NCBI RefSeq assembly: GCF_000690905.1
Contig: NZ_JMCL01000002.1
Coordinates: forward strand, 1 to 64,000
Source of the DNA: Pseudomonas sp. Ant30-3
GTDB lineage: Bacteria > Pseudomonadota > Gammaproteobacteria > Pseudomonadales > Pseudomonadaceae
Length of the DNA stretch: 64,000 nt
Direction of reading: 5' to 3'
The notes under the pieces are model-generated. The model had not been told where the DNA came from and did not search any database. It saw only the letters and a program-made list of their open reading frames with translations. This document shows positions 21,010 to 29,957 of this stretch, one piece after another. The stretch's first letter is position 1. Every line of letters starts with the position of its first letter. Made by a program: the position numbers and the translations under genes.

Positions 21010-21216
21010 GGCTTTCTCTACGTTTCCAGATCAATCCCCAGCACAGTGGTGAGACAGCGCTAAGTGGACCGCTAATGTGCACTTCGTCGGATTTATTTCC
21101 AATAGATAAAAGCATAGGTTCTTCCCATAGTTACGTAAGGATTTTCCGAAACTTCTTAAGCTCCGCTGCCTACCTAGACTTACGTCCAATGGGCACCCTG
21201 CGCGCAGGGGTCGACC

Positions 21217-23202
21217 ATGGCTCAGTCATCCGACAACAACAATTCCAAAAAAAATGCGGTAACGGTTATGAGTAAAGCGGACGCCTTCACACAGGCAGGG
21301 AAAACCGCGGTGTTGCAGAACATCCAGGGCACGTTGCAATTTCTTCAGCGCTTCCCGCCCTTCAATCAGATGGAACACGCGCACCTGGCGTACCTGGTGG
21401 AACAATGTCAGCTGCGTTTTTACGCGCCAGACGAGAGCATCATCAAGCCTGCCGATGGCCCGGTCGAACACTTCTACATCGTCAAGCAAGGCCGCGTGGT
21501 GGGTGAACGTCCACACACGGCCAAGGGTGGCACCGAGACCACGTTCGAAATCACCACGGGCGAATGTTTTCCTCTGGCGGCATTGCTTGGCGAGCGTGCC
21601 ACGCGGACCGAGCACCTCGCCGCCGAAGATACCTTTTGCCTGCAGCTGAACAAGCTGGCGTTCATCAAACTGTTCGCCCTGTCCAACGCGTTTCGCGACT
21701 TTGCCCTGCGCGGTGTGAGCAGTTTGCTCGATCAGGTCAACCAGCAAGTTCAGCAGAAAGCCGTGGAAACCCTCGGCACGCAATACTCGCTCAACACCCG
21801 ACTGGGCGAATTGGCCATGCGCCATCCGGTGATGTGCAGTCCCGCGACACCGTTGCGGGAAGCCGTGACCCTGATGCACGAGCAGCAGGTCGGCAGCATC
21901 GTGATCGTCGATGAAGACAAAGCCCCGCTGGGCATCTTCACCCTGCGCGACCTGCGCCAGGTGGTGGCGGGCGGCACCAGCGACTTCAACGAGCGCATCG
22001 AAGGGCACATGACCCCTGCGCCGTTTTTTCTGTCGCCGGACCACAGCGCCTTCGACGCGGCGATTGCCATGACCGAGCGGCATATTGCCCACGTCTGTCT
22101 GGTCAAGGATCAACGCTTGTGCGGCGTGGTGTCCGAGCGTGATCTGTTTTCCCTGCAACGGGTCGATCTGGTTCACTTGGCGCGGACCATCCGAAGCGCT
22201 CAGCGCGTGGATAACCTCGTGGCGCTGCGCGGTGAAATCGGCCAGTTGGTGGAGCGCATGCTCGCCCATGGCGCGTCGTCGACGCAGATCACCCACATTA
22301 TTACCTTGCTCAACGATCACACGGTGTGCCGGGTGATCGAGCTGACCTTGGCCGAGAAAGGCGACCCCGGCGTGCCGTTCAGCTGGCTGTGTTTCGGCAG
22401 CGAAGGTCGCCGCGAGCAAACGCTGCACACCGATCAGGACAACGGCATTTTGTTCGAAGCACGGGATGCGGCGCACGCTGCCGAGATTCGCGGCAAGCTG
22501 CTGCCGATCGCCCAGCAGATCAATCAGAGCCTGGCGTTGTGCGGTTTCACCCTGTGCAAGGGCAACATCATGGCCGGCAACCCCGAGCTGTGTTTGTCCC
22601 GGGCCGAGTGGGCGCGGCGCTTCGCGGCGTTCATTCGCGAAGCGACGCCGGAGAATCTGTTGGGTTCGAGTATTTATTTCGACCTGCGCGTGGTCTGGGG
22701 CAACGAGCAAGGTTGCGAACAGCTGCGCAAAGGGATTCTTGATCAGGTCAGCGACAATCGCCTGTTCCAGCGCATGCTCGCCGAAAACGCGCTGCGCAAC
22801 CGTCCGCCGGTAGGACGTTTCCGCGAGTTTGTGCTGGCGCGCAAAAACGGCGAAAAGGCCACGCTGGACCTTAAAATTCAGGGCCTGACGCCCTTTGTCG
22901 ACGGCGCGCGTCTGCTGGCGTTGGCCCATGGCATCGAGGCGAATAACACCTTGGAGCGTTTCCGCCAGTTGGTCGCCAAAGAGGTCATCGAGCGGCTGGA
23001 CGGCGCGGCGTACGAAGAGGCCTATCACTTCATTCAGCAAACCCGCATGCAGCAACATCAGCTACAGACCCGCGAGAATCTGCCTTACTCGAACAGGGTC
23101 GATCCGGACAGCCTCAACCATCTGGACCGACGCATCCTGCGCGAATCCCTGCGCCAGGCACAACGCCTGCAAAGCAGCCTGGCCCTGCGGTATCAGCTAT
23201 GA
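21217..23202 (+). CDS. cNMP-binding/CBS/DUF294 nucleotidyltransferase-like signalling protein
   Basis: This 661-residue cytoplasmic protein has a cyclic-nucleotide-binding-like domain (about 35-160), two CBS domains (about 190-310, AMP/ATP sensors), a DUF294 nucleotidyltransferase-like domain with the GSEGRREQTLHTDQDNG motif (GS...DxD, about 395), and a C-terminal helical DUF294 domain. By analogy with GlnD-type folds it may modify or bind a partner in response to adenylate charge; the substrate is unknown. The ATG at 21217 has AGGGG about 7 nt upstream; a later ATG at 21271 lacks a ribosome site. The exonuclease gene overlaps its end by 4 nt. Confidence 0.85.
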   Translation: MAQSSDNNNSKKNAVTVMSKADAFTQAGKTAVLQNIQGTLQFLQRFPPFNQMEHAHLAYLVEQCQLRFYAPDESIIKPADGPVEHFYIVKQGRVVGERPHTAKGGTETTFEITTGECFPLAALLGERATRTEHLAAEDTFCLQLNKLAFIKLFALSNAFRDFALRGVSSLLDQVNQQVQQKAVETLGTQYSLNTRLGELAMRHPVMCSPATPLREAVTLMHEQQVGSIVIVDEDKAPLGIFTLRDLRQVVAGGTSDFNERIEGHMTPAPFFLSPDHSAFDAAIAMTERHIAHVCLVKDQRLCGVVSERDLFSLQRVDLVHLARTIRSAQRVDNLVALRGEIGQLVERMLAHGASSTQITHIITLLNDHTVCRVIELTLAEKGDPGVPFSWLCFGSEGRREQTLHTDQDNGILFEARDAAHAAEIRGKLLPIAQQINQSLALCGFTLCKGNIMAGNPELCLSRAEWARRFAAFIREATPENLLGSSIYFDLRVVWGNEQGCEQLRKGILDQVSDNRLFQRMLAENALRNRPPVGRFREFVLARKNGEKATLDLKIQGLTPFVDGARLLALAHGIEANNTLERFRQLVAKEVIERLDGAAYEEAYHFIQQTRMQQHQLQTRENLPYSNRVDPDSLNHLDRRILRESLRQAQRLQSSLALRYQL

Positions 23203-23906
23203 GTCTATTTTCATGGTTGCGCCCGGCCAGCGTGGCGATTTCCAATGAGCAGCAACAGCGGCTGAAACGCTTGCCAACCGTGGTCGAGTTGAGCGAATGC
23301 AGCCTGCGTGAACAACGCTGGGTGGTGCTCGATCTGGAAACCACCGGGCTGAATCTGAACAAGGACCGGGTGCTGTCGATCGGTGCAGTGGTGATCGAGG
23401 ACGGCGCGATCGACTTCAGCCAGCAATTCGAGCGCACCCTGCAATGTGACGAGCTCAAACTCGGCCCCAGCGTGCTGATTCATGGCTTGGGGCCGAGCGC
23501 AATTGCCGCCGGCAGCGACCCGGCGCACGCCTTGCTGGAGTTCATGGAATTTGTCGGCGACAGTCCGCTGCTGGCGTTTCATGCTCCTTTCGATCGGCAC
23601 ATGCTCGGGCGCGCATTGAAGGATCATCTGGGCTACAAACTGCATCATCCGTTTCTGGACGTGGCGGACCTTGCGCCGCTGCTGTGTCCGCAAGCAAACA
23701 TTCGCGAGGCGGGCCTGGACGAATGGATCGAGTGGTTCAAGCTGGAGGTGTTCGAGCGCCACAATGCCAGCGCCGATGCGCTCGCCACGGCGGAACTGGC
23801 GCTGATCCTGTTCAGCCGCGCACGTCAACAACAGATTCATAGCCCGTTGAATCTGCAGCAGCGGGTGAGTCAATGGAAACGCCGACAGCGAGCGCCGTCT
23901 TTTTAG
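23199..23906 (+). CDS. DEDDh 3'-5' exonuclease (DNA pol III epsilon-like)
   Basis: This 235-residue protein has the DEDDh proofreading-exonuclease fold. ExoI is VLDLETTGLN (D and E metal ligands) near residue 48, ExoII is FHAPFDRHMLG, and ExoIII is HNASADALATAEL with the catalytic His and Asp. It starts inside the stop of the preceding gene (ATGA), so the two proteins are probably made together. This DUF294-exonuclease pairing recurs in pseudomonads, but the joint function is not known to me. The substrate (DNA or RNA) cannot be told from the sequence. Confidence 0.87.
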   Translation: MSLFSWLRPASVAISNEQQQRLKRLPTVVELSECSLREQRWVVLDLETTGLNLNKDRVLSIGAVVIEDGAIDFSQQFERTLQCDELKLGPSVLIHGLGPSAIAAGSDPAHALLEFMEFVGDSPLLAFHAPFDRHMLGRALKDHLGYKLHHPFLDVADLAPLLCPQANIREAGLDEWIEWFKLEVFERHNASADALATAELALILFSRARQQQIHSPLNLQQRVSQWKRRQRAPSF

Positions 23907-23929
23907 TACTGCGGTGATTGTGCTGGCCA

Positions 23930-24020
23930 ATCGCGGGCAAGCCTTGCTCCCACAGGCTTGTTTTTGTTCTCCCGTTTTGTGTGCGACGCAAAACCCGTGG
24001 GAGCAAGGCTTGCCCGCGAT
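23930..24020. repeat. REPIN-like inverted repeat i
   Basis: Perfect 24-bp arms at 23930-23953 and 23997-24020, of the 'ATCGCGGGCAAGCCTTGCTC' class. It separates the exonuclease gene from the FecI-type operon. Confidence 0.9.
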
Positions 24021-24099
24021 GAACGATAAAGCGGTCTAACTGCACAATCCCGACCCGACCAGTGGCCAATTGCTTACCTCCCGCGCCTCTGCGACAATC

Positions 24100-24118
24100 G
24101 CGAACAATTCTCGTTAGT
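24100..24118. promoter_or_regulatory. Candidate Fur box before the sigma factor gene
   Basis: The stretch GCGAACAATTCTCGTTAG matches the Fur-box core seen before Pseudomonas iron sigma factors (GAATAATTCTCATT-like, 12 of 14). It lies 27 bp before the sigma start. Iron repression is inferred. Confidence 0.55.
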
Positions 24119-24144
24119 TAACATTTCCCAATCGGTGATGCTGC

Positions 24145-24663
24145 GTGTCGTCAGTCCAAAGCCCCCACAGTGAGCTCGTCGGTGCGTTATACCGGGACCA
24201 TCGCGGCTGGCTGTTGACGTGGCTGCGGCGCAACGTGGCGTGTCCGCAACGGGCCGAAGACCTGAGTCAGGACACTTTCGTGCGCTTGCTGGGACGCGAT
24301 GAATTGAAGGAGCCACGCGAGCCGCGGGCGTTTCTGGTGGCGATTGCCAAAGGTTTGTTGTTTGACTATTTCCGTCGCGCCGCACTGGAACAGGCTTACC
24401 TCACCGAACTCATGCTGATTCCTGCAGGCGAACAACCGTCCGTTGAAGAACAGCAACTGATTCTTGAAGACTTGAAAAACATCGACCGCTTGCTTGGCAA
24501 ATTGTCGAGCAAAGCGCGGGCAGCCTTCCTTTATAACCGTCTCGATGGCCTGGGGCATGCCGAGATCGCGCAGCGTCTGGGCGTGTCGGTGCCGCGCGTG
24601 CGTCAGTACCTGGCGCAAGGCATTCGCCAGTGCTACATCGCGCTCTACGGTGAGCCGCTTTGA
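24145..24663 (+). CDS. FecI-type ECF sigma factor
   Basis: This 172-residue ECF sigma factor is expected to direct RNA polymerase to the adjacent receptor gene when its siderophore is bound outside. The sigma region 2 sequence AEDLSQDTFVRLLGRD and the region 4 helix-turn-helix LGHAEIAQRLGVSVPRVRQYLAQG are clear. The start appears to be GTG at 24145; no in-frame ATG gives a full region 2. It is followed by the FecR-like regulator with a 4-nt overlap. In P. aeruginosa the same neighbourhood holds FiuI, from memory PA0472. Confidence 0.92.
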   Translation: MSSVQSPHSELVGALYRDHRGWLLTWLRRNVACPQRAEDLSQDTFVRLLGRDELKEPREPRAFLVAIAKGLLFDYFRRAALEQAYLTELMLIPAGEQPSVEEQQLILEDLKNIDRLLGKLSSKARAAFLYNRLDGLGHAEIAQRLGVSVPRVRQYLAQGIRQCYIALYGEPL

Positions 24664-25634
24664 ACTCCGCCAGTTCCAAGCCGGTTTCGGCACAGGTGCT
24701 GGACGCGGCGATTGCCTGGCAGCTGTCGCTCGATTCCGGCAACCCGGTGGAGCGCGAGGAGTTCGCCAAATGGCACGCGGCCCACGAAGAACACGCCCGC
24801 GCCTGGCGTCAGTTGGGCATGCTCGATCAACGTTTCAGCGTGGCCAGCGGGCCAGCCCGTGCCGCGCTGTTGCAATCGCGCGAAAGTATTCGCCGGCGAG
24901 TTCGCAAGCTGGGCAGCGGTCTGGCAAGCGTGGTGGCGGTGATCGGGCTGGCGTTGTTTGCCGGCGATCGTTATCTGCCGATCGACTACTGGCTGGCCGA
25001 TCAGCGCACTGCGACCGGCGAACAACGTACCTTGCGCCTGAGCGACGGCACGCTGATCAACCTCAACACGCACAGCGCAGTGGACGTGCGATTCGATCAG
25101 AAGCAGCGCCTGATTGTTTTGCAGGAAGGTGAAATTCTCGTCGAGACCGGCCACGGCGATGCGCGGCCATTCATTGTCGAAACCCGCGAAGGCAGCATGC
25201 GTGCGTTGGGTACGCGCTTCCTGGTCAAGCGCGAGGAAGAAGGCACGCGCCTGAGCGTGTTGAAATCCGCCGTCGCCGCTCATCCGCAGTCGAGCCCGCA
25301 AGAGCAAATTTTGCGCGAAGGTCAGCAGGTGCTGATGCGCAGCAATGGCCTCGGCCCTATCGTCGCGCTCAACCTTGGCGCCGATGCCTGGACCCGCGGC
25401 ATGCTGGTGGTGGACAACACGCGACTGGACGATCTGGTGCACGAACTCGGTCGCTATCGTCGCGGGCATCTGGGTGTTGCGCCGGAGGTTGCCGACTTGC
25501 GGATCACCGGCAGTTTTCCGCTGCACGACACTGATCTGGCATTGAGTGCGTTACTGCCGACGCTGCCGGTGCAGATTGAAAAGCAAACACCGTGGTGGGT
25601 GACGGTGGTGGCGAAGGCTGAAGCCAAGCCCTGA
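24660..25634 (+). CDS. FecR-type anti-sigma/transmembrane sensor
   Basis: This 324-residue sensor has an N-terminal cytoplasmic DUF4880-type segment (AWQLSLDSGNPVEREEFAKW), one membrane helix at about residues 84-103, and a periplasmic FecR domain with LSDGTLINLNTHSAVDVRF. It holds its sigma factor inactive until the receptor signals. The only plausible start is TTG at 24660, inside the sigma stop (TTGA), giving a weak start tied to sigma translation. The C-terminus also resembles the signalling-domain (STN) partner fold. Confidence 0.92.
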   Translation: MNSASSKPVSAQVLDAAIAWQLSLDSGNPVEREEFAKWHAAHEEHARAWRQLGMLDQRFSVASGPARAALLQSRESIRRRVRKLGSGLASVVAVIGLALFAGDRYLPIDYWLADQRTATGEQRTLRLSDGTLINLNTHSAVDVRFDQKQRLIVLQEGEILVETGHGDARPFIVETREGSMRALGTRFLVKREEEGTRLSVLKSAVAAHPQSSPQEQILREGQQVLMRSNGLGPIVALNLGADAWTRGMLVVDNTRLDDLVHELGRYRRGHLGVAPEVADLRITGSFPLHDTDLALSALLPTLPVQIEKQTPWWVTVVAKAEAKP

Positions 25635-25660
25635 AATTCGTCTCGATGGACAAATCGCCT

Positions 25661-25721
25661 TCGCGAGCAGGCTCGCTCCCACAGGGACCGCGGTCAAATG
25701 TGGGAGCGAGCCTGCTCGCGA
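25661..25721. repeat. REPIN-like inverted repeat j
   Basis: Perfect 23-bp arms at 25661-25683 and 25699-25721 with a 15-nt centre. It lies between fecR-like and receptor genes, so the receptor probably has its own sigma-dependent promoter at 25722-25865. Confidence 0.9.
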
Positions 25722-25877
25722 TGGGGTCATCAGCCGCCCCATGAAAACCGGTTTCATCCCACATCCGTTGCAACACTGACTTGATGAATCACAATTATTT
25801 TCATCCAGCCCTATCACTTTTCGGTTTTCGTTCGGCACCAAGGCAATTGAGAAATATTCCCTTTCAGGAGCCGCTGT

Positions 25878-28313
25878 ATGTCCCGTTCGCTAGACACCTT
25901 GTTGCGCCCCAGTCTGCTGGCTGTCGCCATTGCCCTTAGCGCCCCGCTGGCCAGCAGTGCGCTGATGGCCGCCGAACAAGCGTCCAGCGTGCGCGCCTAC
26001 AACCTGCCCGCAGCGCCACTGGCCAGCACGCTGAACCAGATCGCCAGCCAGGCCGGCATTGCGTTGTCGCTGAGCCCTTCGCTGGCGGCGGGCAAGACTT
26101 CAGCGCCGGTCAACGGCCAGTTCGACGCCACCGCCGCCCTGCGCGCCGCGTTGCGTGGCACGGGTTTACAGCTGGAGCAAAGCAGCGCGGGCACCTACAC
26201 GCTGGTGGCCGTGCCGGAGGGCGTGATGGCGCTGCCGGAGACGGCGGTGATCGGCGTGGAAAATACTGAAAGCGCGTGGGGGCCAGTAGAAGGTTATGTA
26301 GCGACTCGTACCGCCGCAGGCACCAAGACTGATACCGCATTGGTAGAAGCACCGCGTTCGATCTCCGTTGCGACCCGTCAGCAAATGGAAGATCGCGGCG
26401 TGCAAAACCTCGATGACGCCGTGCGCTACATGCCGGGCATCACGGCCAGCAGCTACGGCAGTGACACCCGCGCCGACTGGTTGCGCGTGCGCGGTTTCGA
26501 ACCGACTCAATTCCTCGACGGCCTGCCGTTGCCGAAAGGCGTGTACGCCAACCCGAAACAGGAAACCTGGAACCTCGATCGTCTGGCCCTGCTGCGCGGC
26601 CCGGCTTCTTCGGTCTATGGTCAGACGCCGCCGGGTGGTTTGCTGGACATGGTCAGTCGTCGTCCCAGCGCTGAATCGAGCAGTGAAATCCAGGTGCAAT
26701 ACGGCAGCGACAATCACCGCCAGATCAACTTCGCCAGCACCGGCAAGATCGATGACGAAGGTCGTTTTCTATACGGCATGAGCGGTGTAATACGCGACAG
26801 CGGAACGCAGATCGACCACGTCGACAACAAGCGCTACAACATCGCGCCTAGCCTGACCTGGAATATCGACGACGACACCAAACTCACCTTGCTGACGCAA
26901 TTCACCCGCGACGATACCGGCATCACCAGTCAGTTTTACCCGATTCAAGGCACCAAGATCGACATGCCGTTTGGCAAGGTGTCGCACCATAAGAACCTGG
27001 GCGATCCAAACTACGAATATTACGACCGGACCTACTACGCGCTCGGCTACGCCTTTGAACATCGCCTGAACGATGTCTGGCAGTTCCGGCAGAATCTTCG
27101 CTATACCAAGTCGGACACGTCCTTTCAGGCGATCACGGTTAACAGTTACTCTCCGGAATTTGGCTTAGTTGTCGACGATCAAGGCAACACCGGCCGTGGC
27201 ACCACCAATGTGGAAGAGGACATCAGCCAGTTCGCTGTGGATAACAACTTTCAGGGCGACTTTGCAACCGGTGACATCCAGCACACCCTGTTGATCGGAC
27301 TCGACCACCAGCGTAGCAATACCAATTACCTGTCGATCTTCGGCACGGCGCCGAGCATCAACGTCAACAATCCGATCTACGGCTTGCCGATCACCCGTCC
27401 GCCGCGCTCCGATGCCTTCTATGACTACGACCAGAAGACCTATCAGACCGGCCTGTACATCCAGGACCAGATGGCGCTCGATAATTGGCGTCTGACCTTG
27501 GGCGGACGCGAAGACTGGGTTCACAGCGGCACCAAGTTCTTCAATCAAGACGGCGCGACGAACACCGAGCGCGACAAGAAATTCAGCGGCAATGCCGCAA
27601 TCAGCTACGTTTTCGACAACGGCATCGTGCCGTACCTGTCTTACGCCGAGTCGTTCCAGCCGACCGCCAACGCCAACGCCACAGCAACTCAATCGTTCAA
27701 ACCGACAGAGGGCCAGCAGTGGGAGTTGGGCCTCAAGTACCAACCGCCCGGCAGCAACACCCTGCTGACTGCGGCGATTTATGACCTGACGCAGAAAAAC
27801 GTGTCCGCTACCACTATCGTGGCCGACGTGCCGATCACCAGTCAGACGGGTGAAGTGAAAGTCAAAGGTCTGGAGCTGGAAGCCGTTTCCGACGTGACGG
27901 AAAACCTCAAGGTCATTGCCGCTTACACCCTGGCAAAATCCGAAGTGCAGAAAGGCACTTTCAAAGGCAACCGCCTGCAACTGATGCCTAATCAGCAGGC
28001 GTCTCTGTGGGCTGACTACACCTGGCACAACGGTGTGCTCGACGGCTTCGGCATCGGCGCCGGCGCGCGTTATACCGGCAATACCTATGGCGATCAGGGC
28101 AACACCTGGCTGGGCAAGGCCAACTCCTACACAGTGTATGACGCGGCCGTGCATTACGACCTCGGTCGTCTGGACAACAGCTTGAAAGGCGCCTCTGTTG
28201 CACTGAACGCCACCAACCTGCTCAACAAGGATTACATCTCCACCTGTGACGGCTTTTACTGCTATTACGGCGACCAGCGCAGTGTAGTCGCCAGTGCTAC
28301 CTACAAGTGGTAA
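25878..28313 (+). CDS. TonB-dependent siderophore receptor with signalling domain (FiuA-like)
   Basis: This 811-residue outer-membrane transducer has a signal peptide (cleavage near ALMA-AEQ, residue 32), an STN signalling domain (about 37-110), a plug starting near APRSISVATRQQMEDRG, and a 22-strand barrel ending in the terminal aromatic of SATYKW. It imports a ferric siderophore and signals to the FecR/FecI pair upstream. Ferrichrome is the likely ligand, because the neighbouring glutathione transferase and the gene order match PAO1 fiuA (PA0470-PA0473, from memory); ferrioxamine-type receptors are close relatives. AGGAG sits 7 nt before the ATG. Confidence 0.9.
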   Translation: MSRSLDTLLRPSLLAVAIALSAPLASSALMAAEQASSVRAYNLPAAPLASTLNQIASQAGIALSLSPSLAAGKTSAPVNGQFDATAALRAALRGTGLQLEQSSAGTYTLVAVPEGVMALPETAVIGVENTESAWGPVEGYVATRTAAGTKTDTALVEAPRSISVATRQQMEDRGVQNLDDAVRYMPGITASSYGSDTRADWLRVRGFEPTQFLDGLPLPKGVYANPKQETWNLDRLALLRGPASSVYGQTPPGGLLDMVSRRPSAESSSEIQVQYGSDNHRQINFASTGKIDDEGRFLYGMSGVIRDSGTQIDHVDNKRYNIAPSLTWNIDDDTKLTLLTQFTRDDTGITSQFYPIQGTKIDMPFGKVSHHKNLGDPNYEYYDRTYYALGYAFEHRLNDVWQFRQNLRYTKSDTSFQAITVNSYSPEFGLVVDDQGNTGRGTTNVEEDISQFAVDNNFQGDFATGDIQHTLLIGLDHQRSNTNYLSIFGTAPSINVNNPIYGLPITRPPRSDAFYDYDQKTYQTGLYIQDQMALDNWRLTLGGREDWVHSGTKFFNQDGATNTERDKKFSGNAAISYVFDNGIVPYLSYAESFQPTANANATATQSFKPTEGQQWELGLKYQPPGSNTLLTAAIYDLTQKNVSATTIVADVPITSQTGEVKVKGLELEAVSDVTENLKVIAAYTLAKSEVQKGTFKGNRLQLMPNQQASLWADYTWHNGVLDGFGIGAGARYTGNTYGDQGNTWLGKANSYTVYDAAVHYDLGRLDNSLKGASVALNATNLLNKDYISTCDGFYCYYGDQRSVVASATYKW

Positions 28314-28385
28314 CAGGTTGACCTGAAACACAGCATGACCAAGCCGTCCTGACCGGGCGGCTTCGGCATTTCTGAAGGCCCGAAC

Positions 28386-29516
28386 ATGAAAAGCAAAACC
28401 ATCCGCCGCTGGTCCTTCGTCCACACCTGGACCAGCCTGATCTGCACCGTGTTCCTGCTGATGCTGGCGCTTACCGGCCTGCCGTTGATCTTCCATCACG
28501 AGATCGATCACTTGCTGGGGGATGCCGCCGAGCTGAAGGAAATGCCGGCTAATACCCCGCATTTGAATCTGCAGCAATTGGTGCAGGCGGCGGAAAAACA
28601 TCGTCCTGGCGAAGTCATGCAGTATTTTGGCTTCGAAGACGACGAACCCAACGGTGCGATCGCGATCATGGCCCCGACGGCTGGCACTCATCCCAACGAA
28701 TCCCACACCTTCATGCTTGACGCTCGCACTGGCGAGGCGCTGGAAATGCCGTCGGCCAACGGCGGTTTCATGATGCTGATGCTGCGGCTGCATGTGGACA
28801 TGTTCGCCGGCCTGCCGGGCAAGCTGCTGCTGGCGTTCATGGGCCTTTTGTTTGTGGTGGCGATTGTGTCAGGCACGGTTTTGTATTTGCCGTTCATGCG
28901 CCGCCTGAAATTCGCCACCGTGCGACAGAACAAATCCACCCGGCTGCGCTGGCTCGACCTGCACAACCTGATCGGCGTGGTCACACTGACCTGGGCGCTG
29001 GTAGTCGGGGTGACCGGCGTAATCAGTGCCTGCACCGACCTGCTGATCGCGGCGTGGCGCAATGACAGCCTCAGCGCGATGGTCGCGCCCTACCGCGATG
29101 CGCCGCCACTGACCCAACTGGCGTCGGCGACACGTTTGCTGGACATCGCCAAAGAGGTCGCGCCGGGCATGCAAGCGGACTTTATCGCCTTCCCGGGCAC
29201 TCGCTTCTCCAGTGAGCACCATTACGCGGTGTTCATGAAAGGCAGTACCCATTTGACCTCGCATCTGCTGACGCCGGTGCTGATCGACGCTAGCACCTTG
29301 CAGGTCACCGCCGTGGCCGAACGGCCGTGGTACATGGACGCCATGGGCATGTCGCAACCGCTGCACTTCGGCGATTACGGCGGCATGCCGATGAAGATCC
29401 TCTGGGCGGCAATGGACGTGCTGACCATCATCGTGCTCGGCAGCGGGGTTTACCTGTGGGTGGTGCGGCGCAAGGCGGCTAAACCGGTGCTGGAACACGC
29501 CGAGGCGAACGCATGA
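28386..29516 (+). CDS. PepSY-associated membrane protein of siderophore uptake
   Basis: This 376-residue inner-membrane protein has four main transmembrane helices (about 15-37, 150-172, 200-222 and 340-362) and PepSY-like periplasmic segments. It starts MKSKTIRRWSFVHTWTSLI, typical of the PepSY_TM family. Members beside TonB receptors are thought to be ferrisiderophore reductases that release iron from ferric-hydroxamates (FoxB/FhuF-like role), using conserved His pairs in the helices. The gene follows the receptor by 72 nt, consistent with an operon. Confidence 0.85.
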   Translation: MKSKTIRRWSFVHTWTSLICTVFLLMLALTGLPLIFHHEIDHLLGDAAELKEMPANTPHLNLQQLVQAAEKHRPGEVMQYFGFEDDEPNGAIAIMAPTAGTHPNESHTFMLDARTGEALEMPSANGGFMMLMLRLHVDMFAGLPGKLLLAFMGLLFVVAIVSGTVLYLPFMRRLKFATVRQNKSTRLRWLDLHNLIGVVTLTWALVVGVTGVISACTDLLIAAWRNDSLSAMVAPYRDAPPLTQLASATRLLDIAKEVAPGMQADFIAFPGTRFSSEHHYAVFMKGSTHLTSHLLTPVLIDASTLQVTAVAERPWYMDAMGMSQPLHFGDYGGMPMKILWAAMDVLTIIVLGSGVYLWVVRRKAAKPVLEHAEANA

Positions 29517-29692
29517 AGCCGCGGCAGTCGAGCTTCTGGAAGGTATTCGCCGTGCCGTTGGTGATTGGTGTGCTCAGTGCTGCGGGGTTGTTCGCCGCGT
29601 TGCTGGGCGATGGCGCGTGGGACTCCCTAAGCTGGCTGGGCCTGGGCATCCCCGCCGTGCTCGGCCTGCGGGGCCTTTTGCAACGCCGCTGA
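29513..29692 (+). CDS. Small two-helix membrane protein
   Basis: This 59-residue protein starts at the ATG inside the stop of the PepSY gene (ATGA) and begins MKPRQSSFWKVF. Two hydrophobic helices (about 10-31 and 37-55) are joined by GDGAWDSL, with basic residues at both ends. Similar small proteins close PepSY-siderophore operons in pseudomonads; their function is not known. The tight overlap supports expression as a partner of the PepSY protein. Confidence 0.75.
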   Translation: MKPRQSSFWKVFAVPLVIGVLSAAGLFAALLGDGAWDSLSWLGLGIPAVLGLRGLLQRR

Positions 29693-29720
29693 TAATAAAT
29701 ACGTCGCCATACCCCTCCCT

Positions 29721-29833
29721 TGTAGGAGCTGTCGAGTGACACGAGGCTGCGATCTTTTGATCTCGATCTTGTCTTCAAGGGGTAAAAACAAGATCAAAAG
29801 ATCGCAGCCTCGTTTCACTCGACAGCTCCTACA
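29721..29833. repeat. REPIN-like inverted repeat k
   Basis: Arms of about 43 bp at 29721-29763 and 29791-29833 are almost perfect, of the 'TGTAGGAGCTGTCGAGTGA' class, with the inner GGCTGCGATCTTTTGATC. It occupies most of the gap before the glutathione transferase gene. Confidence 0.9.
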
Positions 29834-29957
29834 GGGTTCGCATCGCGACGGTTCCCAGGATTGGACTTGGCCCGCATGCGGCCGGGATGCTTTCGACATC
29901 ATGCCTCCCCGGTCAACGCGCTATGCTCTCGACACTGCCATCGTCAGAGACGCCGCC

